Shown one piece after another: positions 8,523 through 16,351 of a DNA stretch of 42,505 nucleotides. The translations under genes and the position numbers were made by a program. The notes beneath the pieces are model-generated. The model had not been told where the DNA came from, searched no databases, and was given only the letters and a program-made list of their open reading frames with translations. The stretch spans positions 1-42,505 of the forward strand of contig DIDP01000057.1 in the NCBI GenBank assembly GCA_002418205.1, in the 5' to 3' direction. The stretch's first letter is position 1. Every line of letters begins with the position of its first letter. The stretch is from Anaerolineales bacterium UBA5797 (GTDB taxonomy: Bacteria; Chloroflexota; Anaerolineae; Anaerolineales; Villigracilaceae).

Positions 8523-9377
8523 TCACTCAAGCATCTTCACCAAGTCATCGTACTCTTCGTCCTTCATCCCGAACCAGTTCTCCTCTTGCGGGAATTTCTT
8601 CGCGATGACTTCATCATGGTATCCCTTGAGTCCGTTCAGGATGACCTCGCCCGCGTTCCCAAAAACTTTTGCCATTTTCGGCTTGAACCTCGGGTAAAGC
8701 CCGAACATATCGTGATAGATCAACAATTGTCCGTGCGCATCAGGACCCGAGCCTAGGCTCATGATGATGCAGTTCTCGGCGCGCTCGGTGATGAGCTTGC
8801 AGACTCTATCGGGGACCATCTCGAGCAGGATCATGAAGGCGCCTGCCTTTTCCAAAGCCTTTGCATCGTCGATGATCTTCTTCGCCAGCTCCGCGCTTTT
8901 GCCCTGCACGCGGAAACCTCCCAGCGCAGATACGGATTGCGGTGTCAGACCGAGGTGCCCAATCGCCGGGATGCCTGCGTCCACGATGCCCTTGATGCGG
9001 TCCGCCATCGAGGCGCCGCCCTCTAATTTAATGGCATCAGTTCCGGCTTCGGACATGAAGCGTCCGGCATTCCGTATGGCGGTTTCCACGGAGGGTTGAT
9101 AGGTCATGTACGGCATATCCCCAACCACAAAGGCGGTCGGCGCGCCGCGCCTCACGGCTTGCGAATGGCGGATCATATCGTCCATCGTGACGGGCAGCGT
9201 CGATTCGTATCCCAGCATCGTCATGCCGAGGCTGTCGCCCACCAGGATCATCTCGATGCCCGCCTGCTCCTGCAAATAGGCGGTCGGGTAGTCATAACAA
9301 GTCAACCAGGTGATCGGTTCGCCGTCCGCAACCTTTTTGAAAAGATACGGCAAAGTGATCTTCTTGCGTTCGCTCAT
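8523..9377 (-). CDS. panB: 3-methyl-2-oxobutanoate hydroxymethyltransferase
   Basis: First committed enzyme of pantothenate (CoA) synthesis: transfers a hydroxymethyl group from methylene-tetrahydrofolate to alpha-ketoisovalerate, giving ketopantoate. TIM-barrel landmarks: WLTCYDYPTAYLQEQAG, ILVGDSLGMTMLGYEST (metal-binding Asp), PTAFVVGDMPYMTYQ, AIKLEGG, GHLGLTPQSVSALGGFRVQG and FMILLEMVP. The start at 9377 (MSERKK) is chosen because AAGGAGGAA lies right before it and PanB similarity begins here, rather than the in-frame ATG at 9434. It has 284 residues, slightly above the roughly 265 usual. A good promoter lies about 30 nt upstream. Other pan genes are not in the window. Confidence 0.95.
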   Translation of the reverse strand: MSERKKITLPYLFKKVADGEPITWLTCYDYPTAYLQEQAGIEMILVGDSLGMTMLGYESTLPVTMDDMIRHSQAVRRGAPTAFVVGDMPYMTYQPSVETAIRNAGRFMSEAGTDAIKLEGGASMADRIKGIVDAGIPAIGHLGLTPQSVSALGGFRVQGKSAELAKKIIDDAKALEKAGAFMILLEMVPDRVCKLITERAENCIIMSLGSGPDAHGQLLIYHDMFGLYPRFKPKMAKVFGNAGEVILNGLKGYHDEVIAKKFPQEENWFGMKDEEYDDLVKMLE

Positions 9378-9405
9378 GCTTCCTCCTTGGATTATGGATA
9401 CTCTT

Positions 9406-9434
9406 AGTATAGAAGGAATGATTCCGCGAATCAA
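9406..9434 (-). promoter_or_regulatory. Promoter of panB
   Basis: On the minus strand TTGATT (9434-9429) and TATACT (9411-9406) are separated by 17 nt. The start site would lie about 22 nt before the ATG, leaving room for the AAGGAGG ribosome-binding site. Confidence 0.65.
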
Positions 9435-9478
9435 TGGACGAAAATCACTTTGTTTTTATGGTATCCTCGCATTCCGCT

Positions 9479-11284
9479 ATGAAACATCTGATCCGAATAC
9501 GAACTTTTCTCAAGCCATACTTCTGGCAGATCTCAGCCTCCCTGCTGATGTTGTTGGCAATCACCGGGTTGGGACTTGTCGTGCCCGGCATCATCCGTTC
9601 CGTGATCGACGACGGACTTGCCCGTGGTGAAACCGGATACCTCGTCCGTTCTGCGCTTCTTTTGCTCGGACTTGGGCTTGCCTCCGCCATCCTGAATTTG
9701 GGCAACCGCTATCTCTCCGAGTGGATCGCCTCCCATGTCGGTTATGACCTGCGCAACAAGATGTATGACCACATCCAATACCTGCCGTTCACCTACCATG
9801 ACCATGCCCAAAGCGGACAGTTGATCTCGCGTTGCATTGAAGACGTCCGCTCGATCGAGCGTTTCGCCGGGAGTTCGGTCACGGAATTGGTGCGGTTTGT
9901 CATCCTCGCCGTGGGTGTGCTGGTCATCATGCTTGCCGACAACGCCCGGCTTGCCGTGATCGCCCTGCTGCCGATCCTCCCACTGGCGTTGATGACCTCC
10001 AGCTTTGGGACAAAGATCGGGAAACTTTTCTTTGCGGTCGATCAGGCGATCGGAGAAGTCTCGAACCGCCTGCAGGAAAATGTGGTGGGCGTTCAGGTGG
10101 TGCGTGCGTTCGCGCGTGAAAACTATGAGATCAAACGCTTCGACACTGCCAACCGGAGGGTCTTCACCACCTGGGTGCACGTCATCGACGAATGGTCGAA
10201 GATCATGCCGACCACGAACTGGTTGATCGCTGTCAGCACGATTCTGATTCTCTGGTTCGGTGGACAAATGGTCATTGACGGCACATTGACCGTTGGTGCC
10301 ATCGTCGCGTTCAATGCCTACGTTCTGATGCTGGCAGAACCCGCCCAATCTCTGACGGGACTCGTCAACGCGGGCGGGGAAGCCGCGGCGGGCGCGCAGC
10401 GCGTCTTCGAAGTGTTGGACACGCATCCTGAAATTCATTCACCGAAAAACGCGATCAGACTTGACACTCTGCGCGGTGAAGTGGAGTTTCGCAATGTAAA
10501 CCTGAAATATCAGAATGAGAGGACCGCCTCGCTGGAAAATATCAGCGTTCAGGTGAAACCGAATCAACTTGTTGCCCTGATCGGACCAACCGGTTCGGGC
10601 AAGACGTCTTTTGTAAATCTCATTCCTCGTTTCTACGATGTGAGCGAAGGTGAAGTCTATGTGGACGGGTACAATGTCCGCAAGGTGGACCTGGTCACGT
10701 TGCGACGGCAGATTGGCATTGTCTTGCAGACCTCGCTGCTCTTTTCAGATACGATCAAAGCCAACATCGCATACGGTCGTCCGGATGCGACCATGGAGGA
10801 AGTCATTGCCGCTGCCAAAGCTGCCCAGGCGCACGAGTTCATCGAAGGTTTCACCAGTGGATACGACACCGTTGTCGGTGAACGCGGCGTGACCCTCTCG
10901 GGCGGACAGCGCCAGCGCGTGGCGATCGCGCGTGCGCTGTTGATGGATCCGCGCATCCTGATCCTCGATGACTCCACTTCGTCGGTGGATACACAAACAG
11001 AGAAACTCATCCAGGCTGCGTTGGATAACCTCATGGAAGGGCGGACGACCTTCGTGATCGCACATCGCCTCTCCACAGTCCGCCGCGCCGATATGATCTT
11101 GGTGCTGGACAAGGGTCGCATCGTCGAGCGCGGCACGCACGAGGAACTGCTAAAACTTGGAGGTTTGTACACTGAAATCCACGATCTGCAATTGGTGGAT
11201 CACGTAAAGTTTGCAGAAGAGATGGATGAACTGCAACCAATTGAAGAGACCAAACCTGATGAAGGTTCACACGCACTTTCCTGA
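9479..11284 (+). CDS. ABC exporter half-transporter (degenerate-site subunit)
   Basis: Type IV ABC exporter half (about 601 residues) with an N-terminal six-helix transmembrane domain (about 1-310) and a C-terminal ATPase. Walker A is IGPTGSGKTS, the Q-loop VLQTSLL, the signature is canonical LSGGQRQRVAIARAL, and the H-loop is VIAHRLS. Walker B reads ILILDDSTSSVD: Asp replaces the catalytic Glu. This matches the degenerate-site subunit of heterodimeric exporters such as TM287/288, LmrCD and BmrCD. The ATG at 9479 is chosen because similarity starts at MKHLIRIRTFLKPY. The partner is probably the next gene. The exported substrate (drug, lipid or peptide) cannot be told. Confidence 0.92.
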   Translation: MKHLIRIRTFLKPYFWQISASLLMLLAITGLGLVVPGIIRSVIDDGLARGETGYLVRSALLLLGLGLASAILNLGNRYLSEWIASHVGYDLRNKMYDHIQYLPFTYHDHAQSGQLISRCIEDVRSIERFAGSSVTELVRFVILAVGVLVIMLADNARLAVIALLPILPLALMTSSFGTKIGKLFFAVDQAIGEVSNRLQENVVGVQVVRAFARENYEIKRFDTANRRVFTTWVHVIDEWSKIMPTTNWLIAVSTILILWFGGQMVIDGTLTVGAIVAFNAYVLMLAEPAQSLTGLVNAGGEAAAGAQRVFEVLDTHPEIHSPKNAIRLDTLRGEVEFRNVNLKYQNERTASLENISVQVKPNQLVALIGPTGSGKTSFVNLIPRFYDVSEGEVYVDGYNVRKVDLVTLRRQIGIVLQTSLLFSDTIKANIAYGRPDATMEEVIAAAKAAQAHEFIEGFTSGYDTVVGERGVTLSGGQRQRVAIARALLMDPRILILDDSTSSVDTQTEKLIQAALDNLMEGRTTFVIAHRLSTVRRADMILVLDKGRIVERGTHEELLKLGGLYTEIHDLQLVDHVKFAEEMDELQPIEETKPDEGSHALS

Positions 11285-11301
11285 TTTCGAATTCTTTTCA
11301 G

Positions 11302-11370
11302 CCACGGATTTACCCTCGGGCACAATGTCACGAATTAGCACAAATTTTTAAAAATCCGTGTAATCTGTGG
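11302..11370. repeat. Palindromic intergenic repeat between the exporter genes
   Basis: 69-bp element bounded by CCACGGATTTAC (11302-11313) and GTAATCTGTGG (11360-11370), near-inverted copies. The interior is AT-rich. Right of it (about 11408-11437) short direct repeats built on CCTGATA and CCTGAAAC run up to the start codon of the second exporter gene. Both look like dispersed intergenic elements rather than genes. Confidence 0.55.
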
Positions 11371-11437
11371 CAAAGAAATCCTTGACGTGTTTCGCGGTGA
11401 ATAAAAACCTGATACCTGATACTTGAAACCTGAAACC

Positions 11438-13231
11438 ATGACCAAAATCATCCCTCCCGAATATATAACCAAGTCCGAAGAGTTTTACGACAAGGGCTAT
11501 GACCCCGAAGTGGCGCGCGGACTGCTCCGCTTCGTTAAGCCATACACAAGGCAGATGCTTATTTCGCTGGTATTTATGATCATCGTCACTGCCGCGGCGG
11601 TATCGGGTCCGTACTTTGTTAAGCTGGCAATTGACGATGGGATCGGCAAAAAGGATTTGCACGCGCTCGGTGTGATCGCGGTCACCTACTTCGTCGTCGC
11701 TGGCGTGCAGCTCATCACGAACTTTTTCCGCGTGCGCATCATGTCGCGTGTGGGGCAGCACGTGTTGTACGATGTCCGCACGGCGATGTTCGATCATTTA
11801 CAGAACCTGTCGTTGAGCTTCTACAACCGTTACAGTGTGGGACGTGTCATCACGCGCGTCATCAATGATGTGGGGACCTTGCGCGAGTTCATCACCTGGG
11901 CGGTGCTGGCGATCGTGCGCAATATCCTTGCGATCATCGGGACGCTCATCGCCATGCTTTCGCTCAATTTGCGGTTGTCGTTGATCACGTTCGCGGTCAT
12001 TCCGATCATGGCGCTGGCGACGATTTTATATCGCAACATCGCACGCAGGAATTATCGCAAGGTGCGCGCCGCCATTTCATGGACCAATTCGGTGCTGGCG
12101 GAGAATGTCAACGGCGTGAGGGTGGTGCAGGCGTTCTCGCGGCAGGAACACAACTTCGAGAATTTCAGGGGTTATGTCAATCGCTATTTCCTTGAGACGA
12201 GTCTCGATGCGGCGAAGGTGGCATCTGTGTTTACCCCAATCGTGGATGTGCTGGGCGCGATCGCCACTGCGCTGGTTGTGTACATTGGCGGGACGGCAGT
12301 GTTGGGAGAAAACATCACGGCAGGCGTGTTGATCGCGTTCGTGCTGTACATTGACCGCCTCTTCGATCCCATCCGTGACCTGAGCCGCCGTTTCGATACG
12401 CTTCAATCCACGATGGCGGGCGGCGAACGCATCCTTGAGCTGCTCAATACGCCGGTCGAGGTTCGGGATGCGGAAGATGCCGTTGAAATGGAGCCAATAA
12501 CCGGCGGAGTCCGATTCGAGGATGTCCAGTTCCATTATTCGGATGACCCGACCCTCGTCCTCGATGGGATCGATCTAGACGTGGATGCTGGCCAGACGGT
12601 GGCGCTGGTGGGGGAGACGGGCGCCGGCAAGACGACGATTGTCAAGCTGTTGACACGCTTCCATGACCCGACTTCGGGCTGTGTGCGCGTGGACGATGTG
12701 GACATCCGTACAGTGACTCAGCAATCGCTGCGCAGGCAGATGGGCATGGTGCTGCAGGATCCGTTTTTGTTCACGGGGACGGTGAAGGAAAATATTTTGT
12801 TCGGCAGGCTGGATGCGAGCGATGAGGACGTGATTCGCGCGGCGCAGGCGGTGGGCGCGCATGATTTCATCATGGGCTTGAAAAACGGATACGAGACCGC
12901 GGTGGAGGAGGGCGGCGCGACCTTGAGCGTGGGACAGCGTCAGTTGATCTCGTTCGCGCGCGCGCTGTTGGCGAACCCGAGAATTTTGATCCTGGACGAA
13001 GCGACCTCGTCAGTGGATACGCAGACCGAGCAAATCATTCAAAAGGCGCTGGCAACCCTGTTGCAGGGACGTACGTCCTTTGTGATCGCGCATCGCCTTT
13101 CGACCATCACGAGCGCGGACAAGATCGTGGTCATTCACGATGGCAGGATCATCGAGCAGGGAACGCATTCCGAGCTGTTGGCGAATCAGGGGATGTATTA
13201 TGAGTTGTATAAGACGGGGTTTCAGGAGTAG
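11438..13231 (+). CDS. ABC exporter half-transporter (catalytic-site subunit)
   Basis: Second exporter half (about 597 residues): a short N-terminal extension, six membrane helices (about 30-330) and an ATPase. Walker A is VGETGAGKTT, the Q-loop VLQDPFL, Walker B ILILDEATSSVD with the catalytic Glu, and the H-loop VIAHRLS. The signature is LSVGQRQLISFARAL, deviating from LSGGQ. Together with the previous gene (intact LSGGQ but no catalytic Glu) this gives one intact and one degenerate ATP site, as expected for a heterodimer. The ATG at 11438 has no clear Shine-Dalgarno because a repetitive stretch precedes it; an in-frame TTG at 11423 is less likely. A strong hairpin terminates the unit. Confidence 0.92.
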   Translation: MTKIIPPEYITKSEEFYDKGYDPEVARGLLRFVKPYTRQMLISLVFMIIVTAAAVSGPYFVKLAIDDGIGKKDLHALGVIAVTYFVVAGVQLITNFFRVRIMSRVGQHVLYDVRTAMFDHLQNLSLSFYNRYSVGRVITRVINDVGTLREFITWAVLAIVRNILAIIGTLIAMLSLNLRLSLITFAVIPIMALATILYRNIARRNYRKVRAAISWTNSVLAENVNGVRVVQAFSRQEHNFENFRGYVNRYFLETSLDAAKVASVFTPIVDVLGAIATALVVYIGGTAVLGENITAGVLIAFVLYIDRLFDPIRDLSRRFDTLQSTMAGGERILELLNTPVEVRDAEDAVEMEPITGGVRFEDVQFHYSDDPTLVLDGIDLDVDAGQTVALVGETGAGKTTIVKLLTRFHDPTSGCVRVDDVDIRTVTQQSLRRQMGMVLQDPFLFTGTVKENILFGRLDASDEDVIRAAQAVGAHDFIMGLKNGYETAVEEGGATLSVGQRQLISFARALLANPRILILDEATSSVDTQTEQIIQKALATLLQGRTSFVIAHRLSTITSADKIVVIHDGRIIEQGTHSELLANQGMYYELYKTGFQE

Positions 13232-13273
13232 TTGTATTTATTGATATTTGCATACGATCGAGATAAGGAATAA

Positions 13274-13304
13274 AGTCCTGCAAGGTCATTGACCTTGCAG
13301 GACT
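13274..13304. terminator. Long hairpin terminator
   Basis: AGTCCTGCAAGGTC (13274-13287) and its complement GACCTTGCAGGACT (13291-13304) form a 14-bp perfect stem. Flanking ATAAGG and CCTTAT can extend it, and TTATTTCTCTTT follows on the plus strand. It closes the exporter operon and, before the IS inserted, probably also served the convergent transporter gene now starting its 3' end at 14904. Confidence 0.8.
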
Positions 13305-13323
13305 AACCTTATTTCTCTTTCAA

Positions 13324-13329
13324 TAGCTA
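13324..13329. repeat. Left target-site duplication TAGCTA
   Basis: TAGCTA abuts the left inverted repeat and is matched by TAGCTA at 14901-14906. Because the hexamer is itself palindromic, the inverted repeats could instead be read as 23 bp without a duplication. A 6-bp duplication is the simpler reading. Confidence 0.65.
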
Positions 13330-14900
13330 GTTCGTGTCCAAGAAATGGGTAGGGAGCATATGATGTAGCCATTGAAAAAAAGAAGCCTCGGAGGTAGGTT
13401 TAAGGTGCTGAACCCACAAACCTATTTCCAGGAGGCTTCCAATGTTCATCATAACATACCGGGAGGAGCCCCGGTTTTCTGAGAATGATCTGGTGGAGTT
13501 GGCGCGACGGACGCCAAAGTTTCGGCAACTGCATGACCTGTTGCAGGTGGTTTGTGCGGATGCCAGAGTGCAGCTGGCGGTACGACATGACTTGGTTCCG
13601 TGGGGGACGCACGCGGCGACGCGGGGCGCGCCCGCATTGGCGGCGAATGTGACCATCTGTGTGGCGGTCGTGAGGCGTCTGATGAGTTGGAGTTACCGGA
13701 CGACGATGCAAGAGTTGAATGTGAATGCAGGCTGGAGGTGGGTCTGCCAATTGTATCTGGAGCGGGTGCCGAATTTTCGCACGATCCAGGAGCGGGAAGC
13801 CAAGCTGAAACCCAAAACCATTCGCCTGATCCATGAGGTGGTGGTGGAATGGGGAACCCGGCTGGGCGTGACCCAGGCGAAGAAGCTTCGCTTGGATGGC
13901 TCGGTGACGGAGACCAACATTCACTATCCGACCGACAGCAGCTTGCTGGATGATGCCGCCCGCGTCTTGAGTCGACTGGTAAAGCAAGCACGCCATCTGC
14001 TGCAGCCCCGTTCGGCAGCCGACAAAATCTGGTTTCGGGATCGACACCGGCAGGCGCATCACCTGGCTCGGGATATTAGCCGTTTGAGCCGATCGAAAGC
14101 CAAAAACACGGCGAAATCCAGTCGAAAATTGTACAAACGCCTGCTGGTGGTGGTGCAAGCCCTGCTGCAGCAAGTGGCGGAGATCCAGCCCCGCTTGCGT
14201 AAGTTGCAGGACCCCGCGGCCGATGGGTTGCATGCAGAGTTGGATCACTATCTGCCCTTGGTCGAGCGAGTCATCGCCCAAACTCAGCAGCGAGTGTTGC
14301 ATGGGAAACCGGCCGCTGCCAGCGATAAAGTGTTGAGTTTGTTTGAACCCCATACCGCCCTGATTTGTCGTGGCAAAGCCAAACCCAAAGAGACCGAGTT
14401 CGGACGCAAGATCTGGTATGCCGAAGTTGATGGTGGTCTGATCAGCGAGTATCGCCTCCTGAAGGGCAACCCCGATGAAGCACAGTTTTTTGTTCCCAGT
14501 TTGCAACAGCATTGCCAGATGTTCGGCATACCACCCGAGGAAGTCTGTGGCGATCGCGGCATTCACTCTCCCGAAAACGAGCAGCAAGCCCGTGCCTTGG
14601 GGGTGCGTCATGTGAGCTTGCCTCAACCCGGCTATAAGTCCGACCGCCGCCGCCAGCAGGAAAAGCAACCCTGGTTTCGAGCCGCTCAACGGTTCCGCAA
14701 TGGGATCGAAGGCCGCATCAGCCAACTGCGTCGCGCCCGCCACCTGGACCGCTGCCTGGCTCATGGTGAAGTCGGCATGGAACGTTGGATCGGCTGGGGC
14801 GTGATGGCCAATAATCTCGCCACCATCGCTCAATTCTTGATCAAGCATCATCGCTCTGTCACTCTCGCATCATGCTAAAACTGATTTCTTGGACACGAAC
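13330..14900 (+). mobile_element. Complete insertion sequence (about 1571 bp)
   Basis: The ends carry perfect 17-bp inverted repeats, GTTCGTGTCCAAGAAAT at 13330-13346 and its reverse complement at 14884-14900, flanked by TAGCTA on both sides. A single full-length DDE transposase gene fills the element. The perfect ends and intact gene suggest a recent, possibly active copy. It inserted between a hairpin terminator and the last codons of the convergent transporter gene. From memory the transposase resembles ISNCY/IS1182-IS5-like elements; the exact family needs a database comparison. Confidence 0.9.
13442..14878 (+). CDS. DDE transposase of the insertion sequence
   Basis: 478-residue transposase. 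The first catalytic Asp is in LRLDGSVTETNIHYPTD (about 148-165), a motif shared by several IS groups with an RNase H-like core. The second is in EVCGDRGIHSPENE (about 364-377), and the Glu in RFRNGIEGRISQLRRARHL (about 418-436). Between the first and second Asp lies a basic helical insertion (about 170-290). The start is the first ATG after AGGAGG at 13431-13436. The frame is uninterrupted, with no sign of programmed frameshifting. GC and codon use look like the neighbours, so base composition alone does not mark it as foreign. Confidence 0.93.
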   Translation: MFIITYREEPRFSENDLVELARRTPKFRQLHDLLQVVCADARVQLAVRHDLVPWGTHAATRGAPALAANVTICVAVVRRLMSWSYRTTMQELNVNAGWRWVCQLYLERVPNFRTIQEREAKLKPKTIRLIHEVVVEWGTRLGVTQAKKLRLDGSVTETNIHYPTDSSLLDDAARVLSRLVKQARHLLQPRSAADKIWFRDRHRQAHHLARDISRLSRSKAKNTAKSSRKLYKRLLVVVQALLQQVAEIQPRLRKLQDPAADGLHAELDHYLPLVERVIAQTQQRVLHGKPAAASDKVLSLFEPHTALICRGKAKPKETEFGRKIWYAEVDGGLISEYRLLKGNPDEAQFFVPSLQQHCQMFGIPPEEVCGDRGIHSPENEQQARALGVRHVSLPQPGYKSDRRRQQEKQPWFRAAQRFRNGIEGRISQLRRARHLDRCLAHGEVGMERWIGWGVMANNLATIAQFLIKHHRSVTLASC

Positions 14901-14906
14901 TAGCTA
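14901..14906. repeat. Right target-site duplication TAGCTA, containing a stop codon
   Basis: Second copy of TAGCTA. Read on the minus strand its first three bases to be translated give TAG, the stop codon of the PucC/BCD-type transporter (14904-14906). The insertion therefore landed exactly at the end of that gene and the duplication preserved its stop. Confidence 0.65.
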
Positions 14907-16229
14907 ATCTGCACTTGCTCCCATGCTGACCAGTTCACGCTCCTCAATTGAGGCCTGCGAAGTGGTCATATCCAGCCGGGTTGTCAGATACAGCGCAACG
15001 AGCAGGATGACCGCTTCCGTGCCGAATAGGGTCGAGTAGGCGACCAAGGCACTGCCAGTTGCGAAGCGCATCACGTCCACGATGGTGCCACCCATCAGGT
15101 TGCCGAACGCGTGACCGACCATGTTTGCCACACCGAAGACCCCCAGCAGCATCCCTGCACGGATGGGGGTGGCGAACGAGATGACACTGCTCAGCATCCC
15201 TGCGCCTGCCAGCCCAGTCCCAATTCCCATCACAAAAACGAGCCCCTTGAACGCGCCTGCATTCCCACCCATGCCGACGAAGATCAAGCCGAGGAAGACG
15301 GCGATACTCATGATAATGCCTGTGCGCATGAGCTTCATGAAACCCAGCCACTTGATGAGGAAAAGCCCTGAGGCCAGCATGGAGAGGAGCACACCGAGGC
15401 CCCAATACATCGTAAGTCTGGTCGTATCGCCGACGCTCATGCCAAGGACGAGTCCGCCGTAGGGTTCGAGCAGGGCATCCTGTGCGAGCGTGCCGACGAA
15501 GGTGAAGATGACCAGCGTAAATAGGATGCGCACCTGCCGGTCTGCAAGGACAACCTCCTTGAAGACCTTCTTGAAGGACGTCTGCCGCGCGCGTTTGGTT
15601 GCGTTCTCGCTGACGGAGTCGCGCGGTTCCTGGTTGATTGCTGCGAACACTGCCAGCACGAAAATGACGATCGCGACTCCGGTTGCCACGCTCACCAGCC
15701 GATTCGGTTCGTAGGTTTCGAGGGCACTGCCGATGAAACCCGCTCCCATCACGGATCCCAGCAGTGTGGCAACCTCATAGAACGTGACGGCTCGTGTCCG
15801 CTGTGTTTTGTCGTATCGGTCGGTGATGAGCGCCTGGTAGGTATTGTGTGCCAGGTTGCGCCCGAGTCCATACAGCAGGAAGGACAGGATGCCGCTCAGC
15901 ACGAGCGAGACCGTCACCTTTGTTGTCAAGGCGGTCACATTCGCGGCGGCTACGATCCCCAGCCCGATGATCAACGCGCCGAGCACGATATACGGCTCGC
16001 GCCTGCGCCCAAAGATGGGGAACCCGTCTGAGCGGTAGCCCAGCCACACGCGGACCGGGGAGACCAACAAAGGCAATGCGAAAAAGAACGCCACCAGCGA
16101 GGCGGGTAGTCCCAGGTCCGCGATCAAGACGCGGTTAAGTGTGCCGCCGATCAGCGCGCCGCTCAATCCGTAGGCGATCGAAAACCCTGCCAGCCGGAAG
16201 TTGTTCAAAAACCGAACGATTTTCTTCAT
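14904..16229 (-). CDS. PucC/LhaA (bacteriochlorophyll delivery, BCD) family MFS protein
   Basis: 441-residue, 12-helix major facilitator of the BCD family, whose characterised members PucC and LhaA assist insertion of (bacterio)chlorophyll into light-harvesting complexes. Diagnostic segments are VWLGYRSDGFPIFGRRREPY (61-80) between helices 2 and 3, and AQDALLEPYGGLVLGMSVGDT (249-269), both close to PucC signatures. A charged cytoplasmic loop lies at about 200-230. It lies 60 nt downstream of protoporphyrinogen oxidase on the same strand, so tetrapyrrole trafficking is plausible. GGAGC precedes the ATG. The stop TAG lies inside an IS target duplication. No photosystem genes are in the window; a non-photosynthetic tetrapyrrole transporter is an alternative. 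Confidence 0.85.
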   Translation of the reverse strand: MKKIVRFLNNFRLAGFSIAYGLSGALIGGTLNRVLIADLGLPASLVAFFFALPLLVSPVRVWLGYRSDGFPIFGRRREPYIVLGALIIGLGIVAAANVTALTTKVTVSLVLSGILSFLLYGLGRNLAHNTYQALITDRYDKTQRTRAVTFYEVATLLGSVMGAGFIGSALETYEPNRLVSVATGVAIVIFVLAVFAAINQEPRDSVSENATKRARQTSFKKVFKEVVLADRQVRILFTLVIFTFVGTLAQDALLEPYGGLVLGMSVGDTTRLTMYWGLGVLLSMLASGLFLIKWLGFMKLMRTGIIMSIAVFLGLIFVGMGGNAGAFKGLVFVMGIGTGLAGAGMLSSVISFATPIRAGMLLGVFGVANMVGHAFGNLMGGTIVDVMRFATGSALVAYSTLFGTEAVILLVALYLTTRLDMTTSQASIEERELVSMGASAD

Positions 16230-16258
16230 TACATGCTCCTTTTATCATTGTTTTTAAA

Positions 16259-16351
16259 CGCGAAGGACACAACGGTCACAACGGACGATCTATGGGTATG
16301 CTTCCTGTTGTGCCGCCTGGCCAACCGTTGTTCTCTTGGCGTCCTTTGTGG
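16259..16351. repeat. Imperfect palindromic repeat overlapping the end of the HemY-type gene
   Basis: Left arm at 16259-16284 (CGCGAAGGACACAACGG core) and right arm at 16325-16351 (CGTCCTTTGTGG core) are imperfect inverted copies built on the ACAAAGGACAC-like unit seen as dispersed repeats in many bacterial genomes. The right arm is translated as the last part of the protoporphyrinogen oxidase. Confidence 0.6.

Noticed and set aside
11408..11437. A short tandem array of CCTGATA/CCTGAAAC units considered as a CRISPR or operator.
   Set aside because: Units are only 7-9 bp, irregular, and lack spacers; it looks like degenerate intergenic repeat sequence.
13400..14851. A 483-codon open frame on the minus strand inside the insertion sequence.
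   Set aside because: It is antisense to the transposase, which has a DDE motif set and a ribosome-binding site. The antisense product has no recognisable domain.
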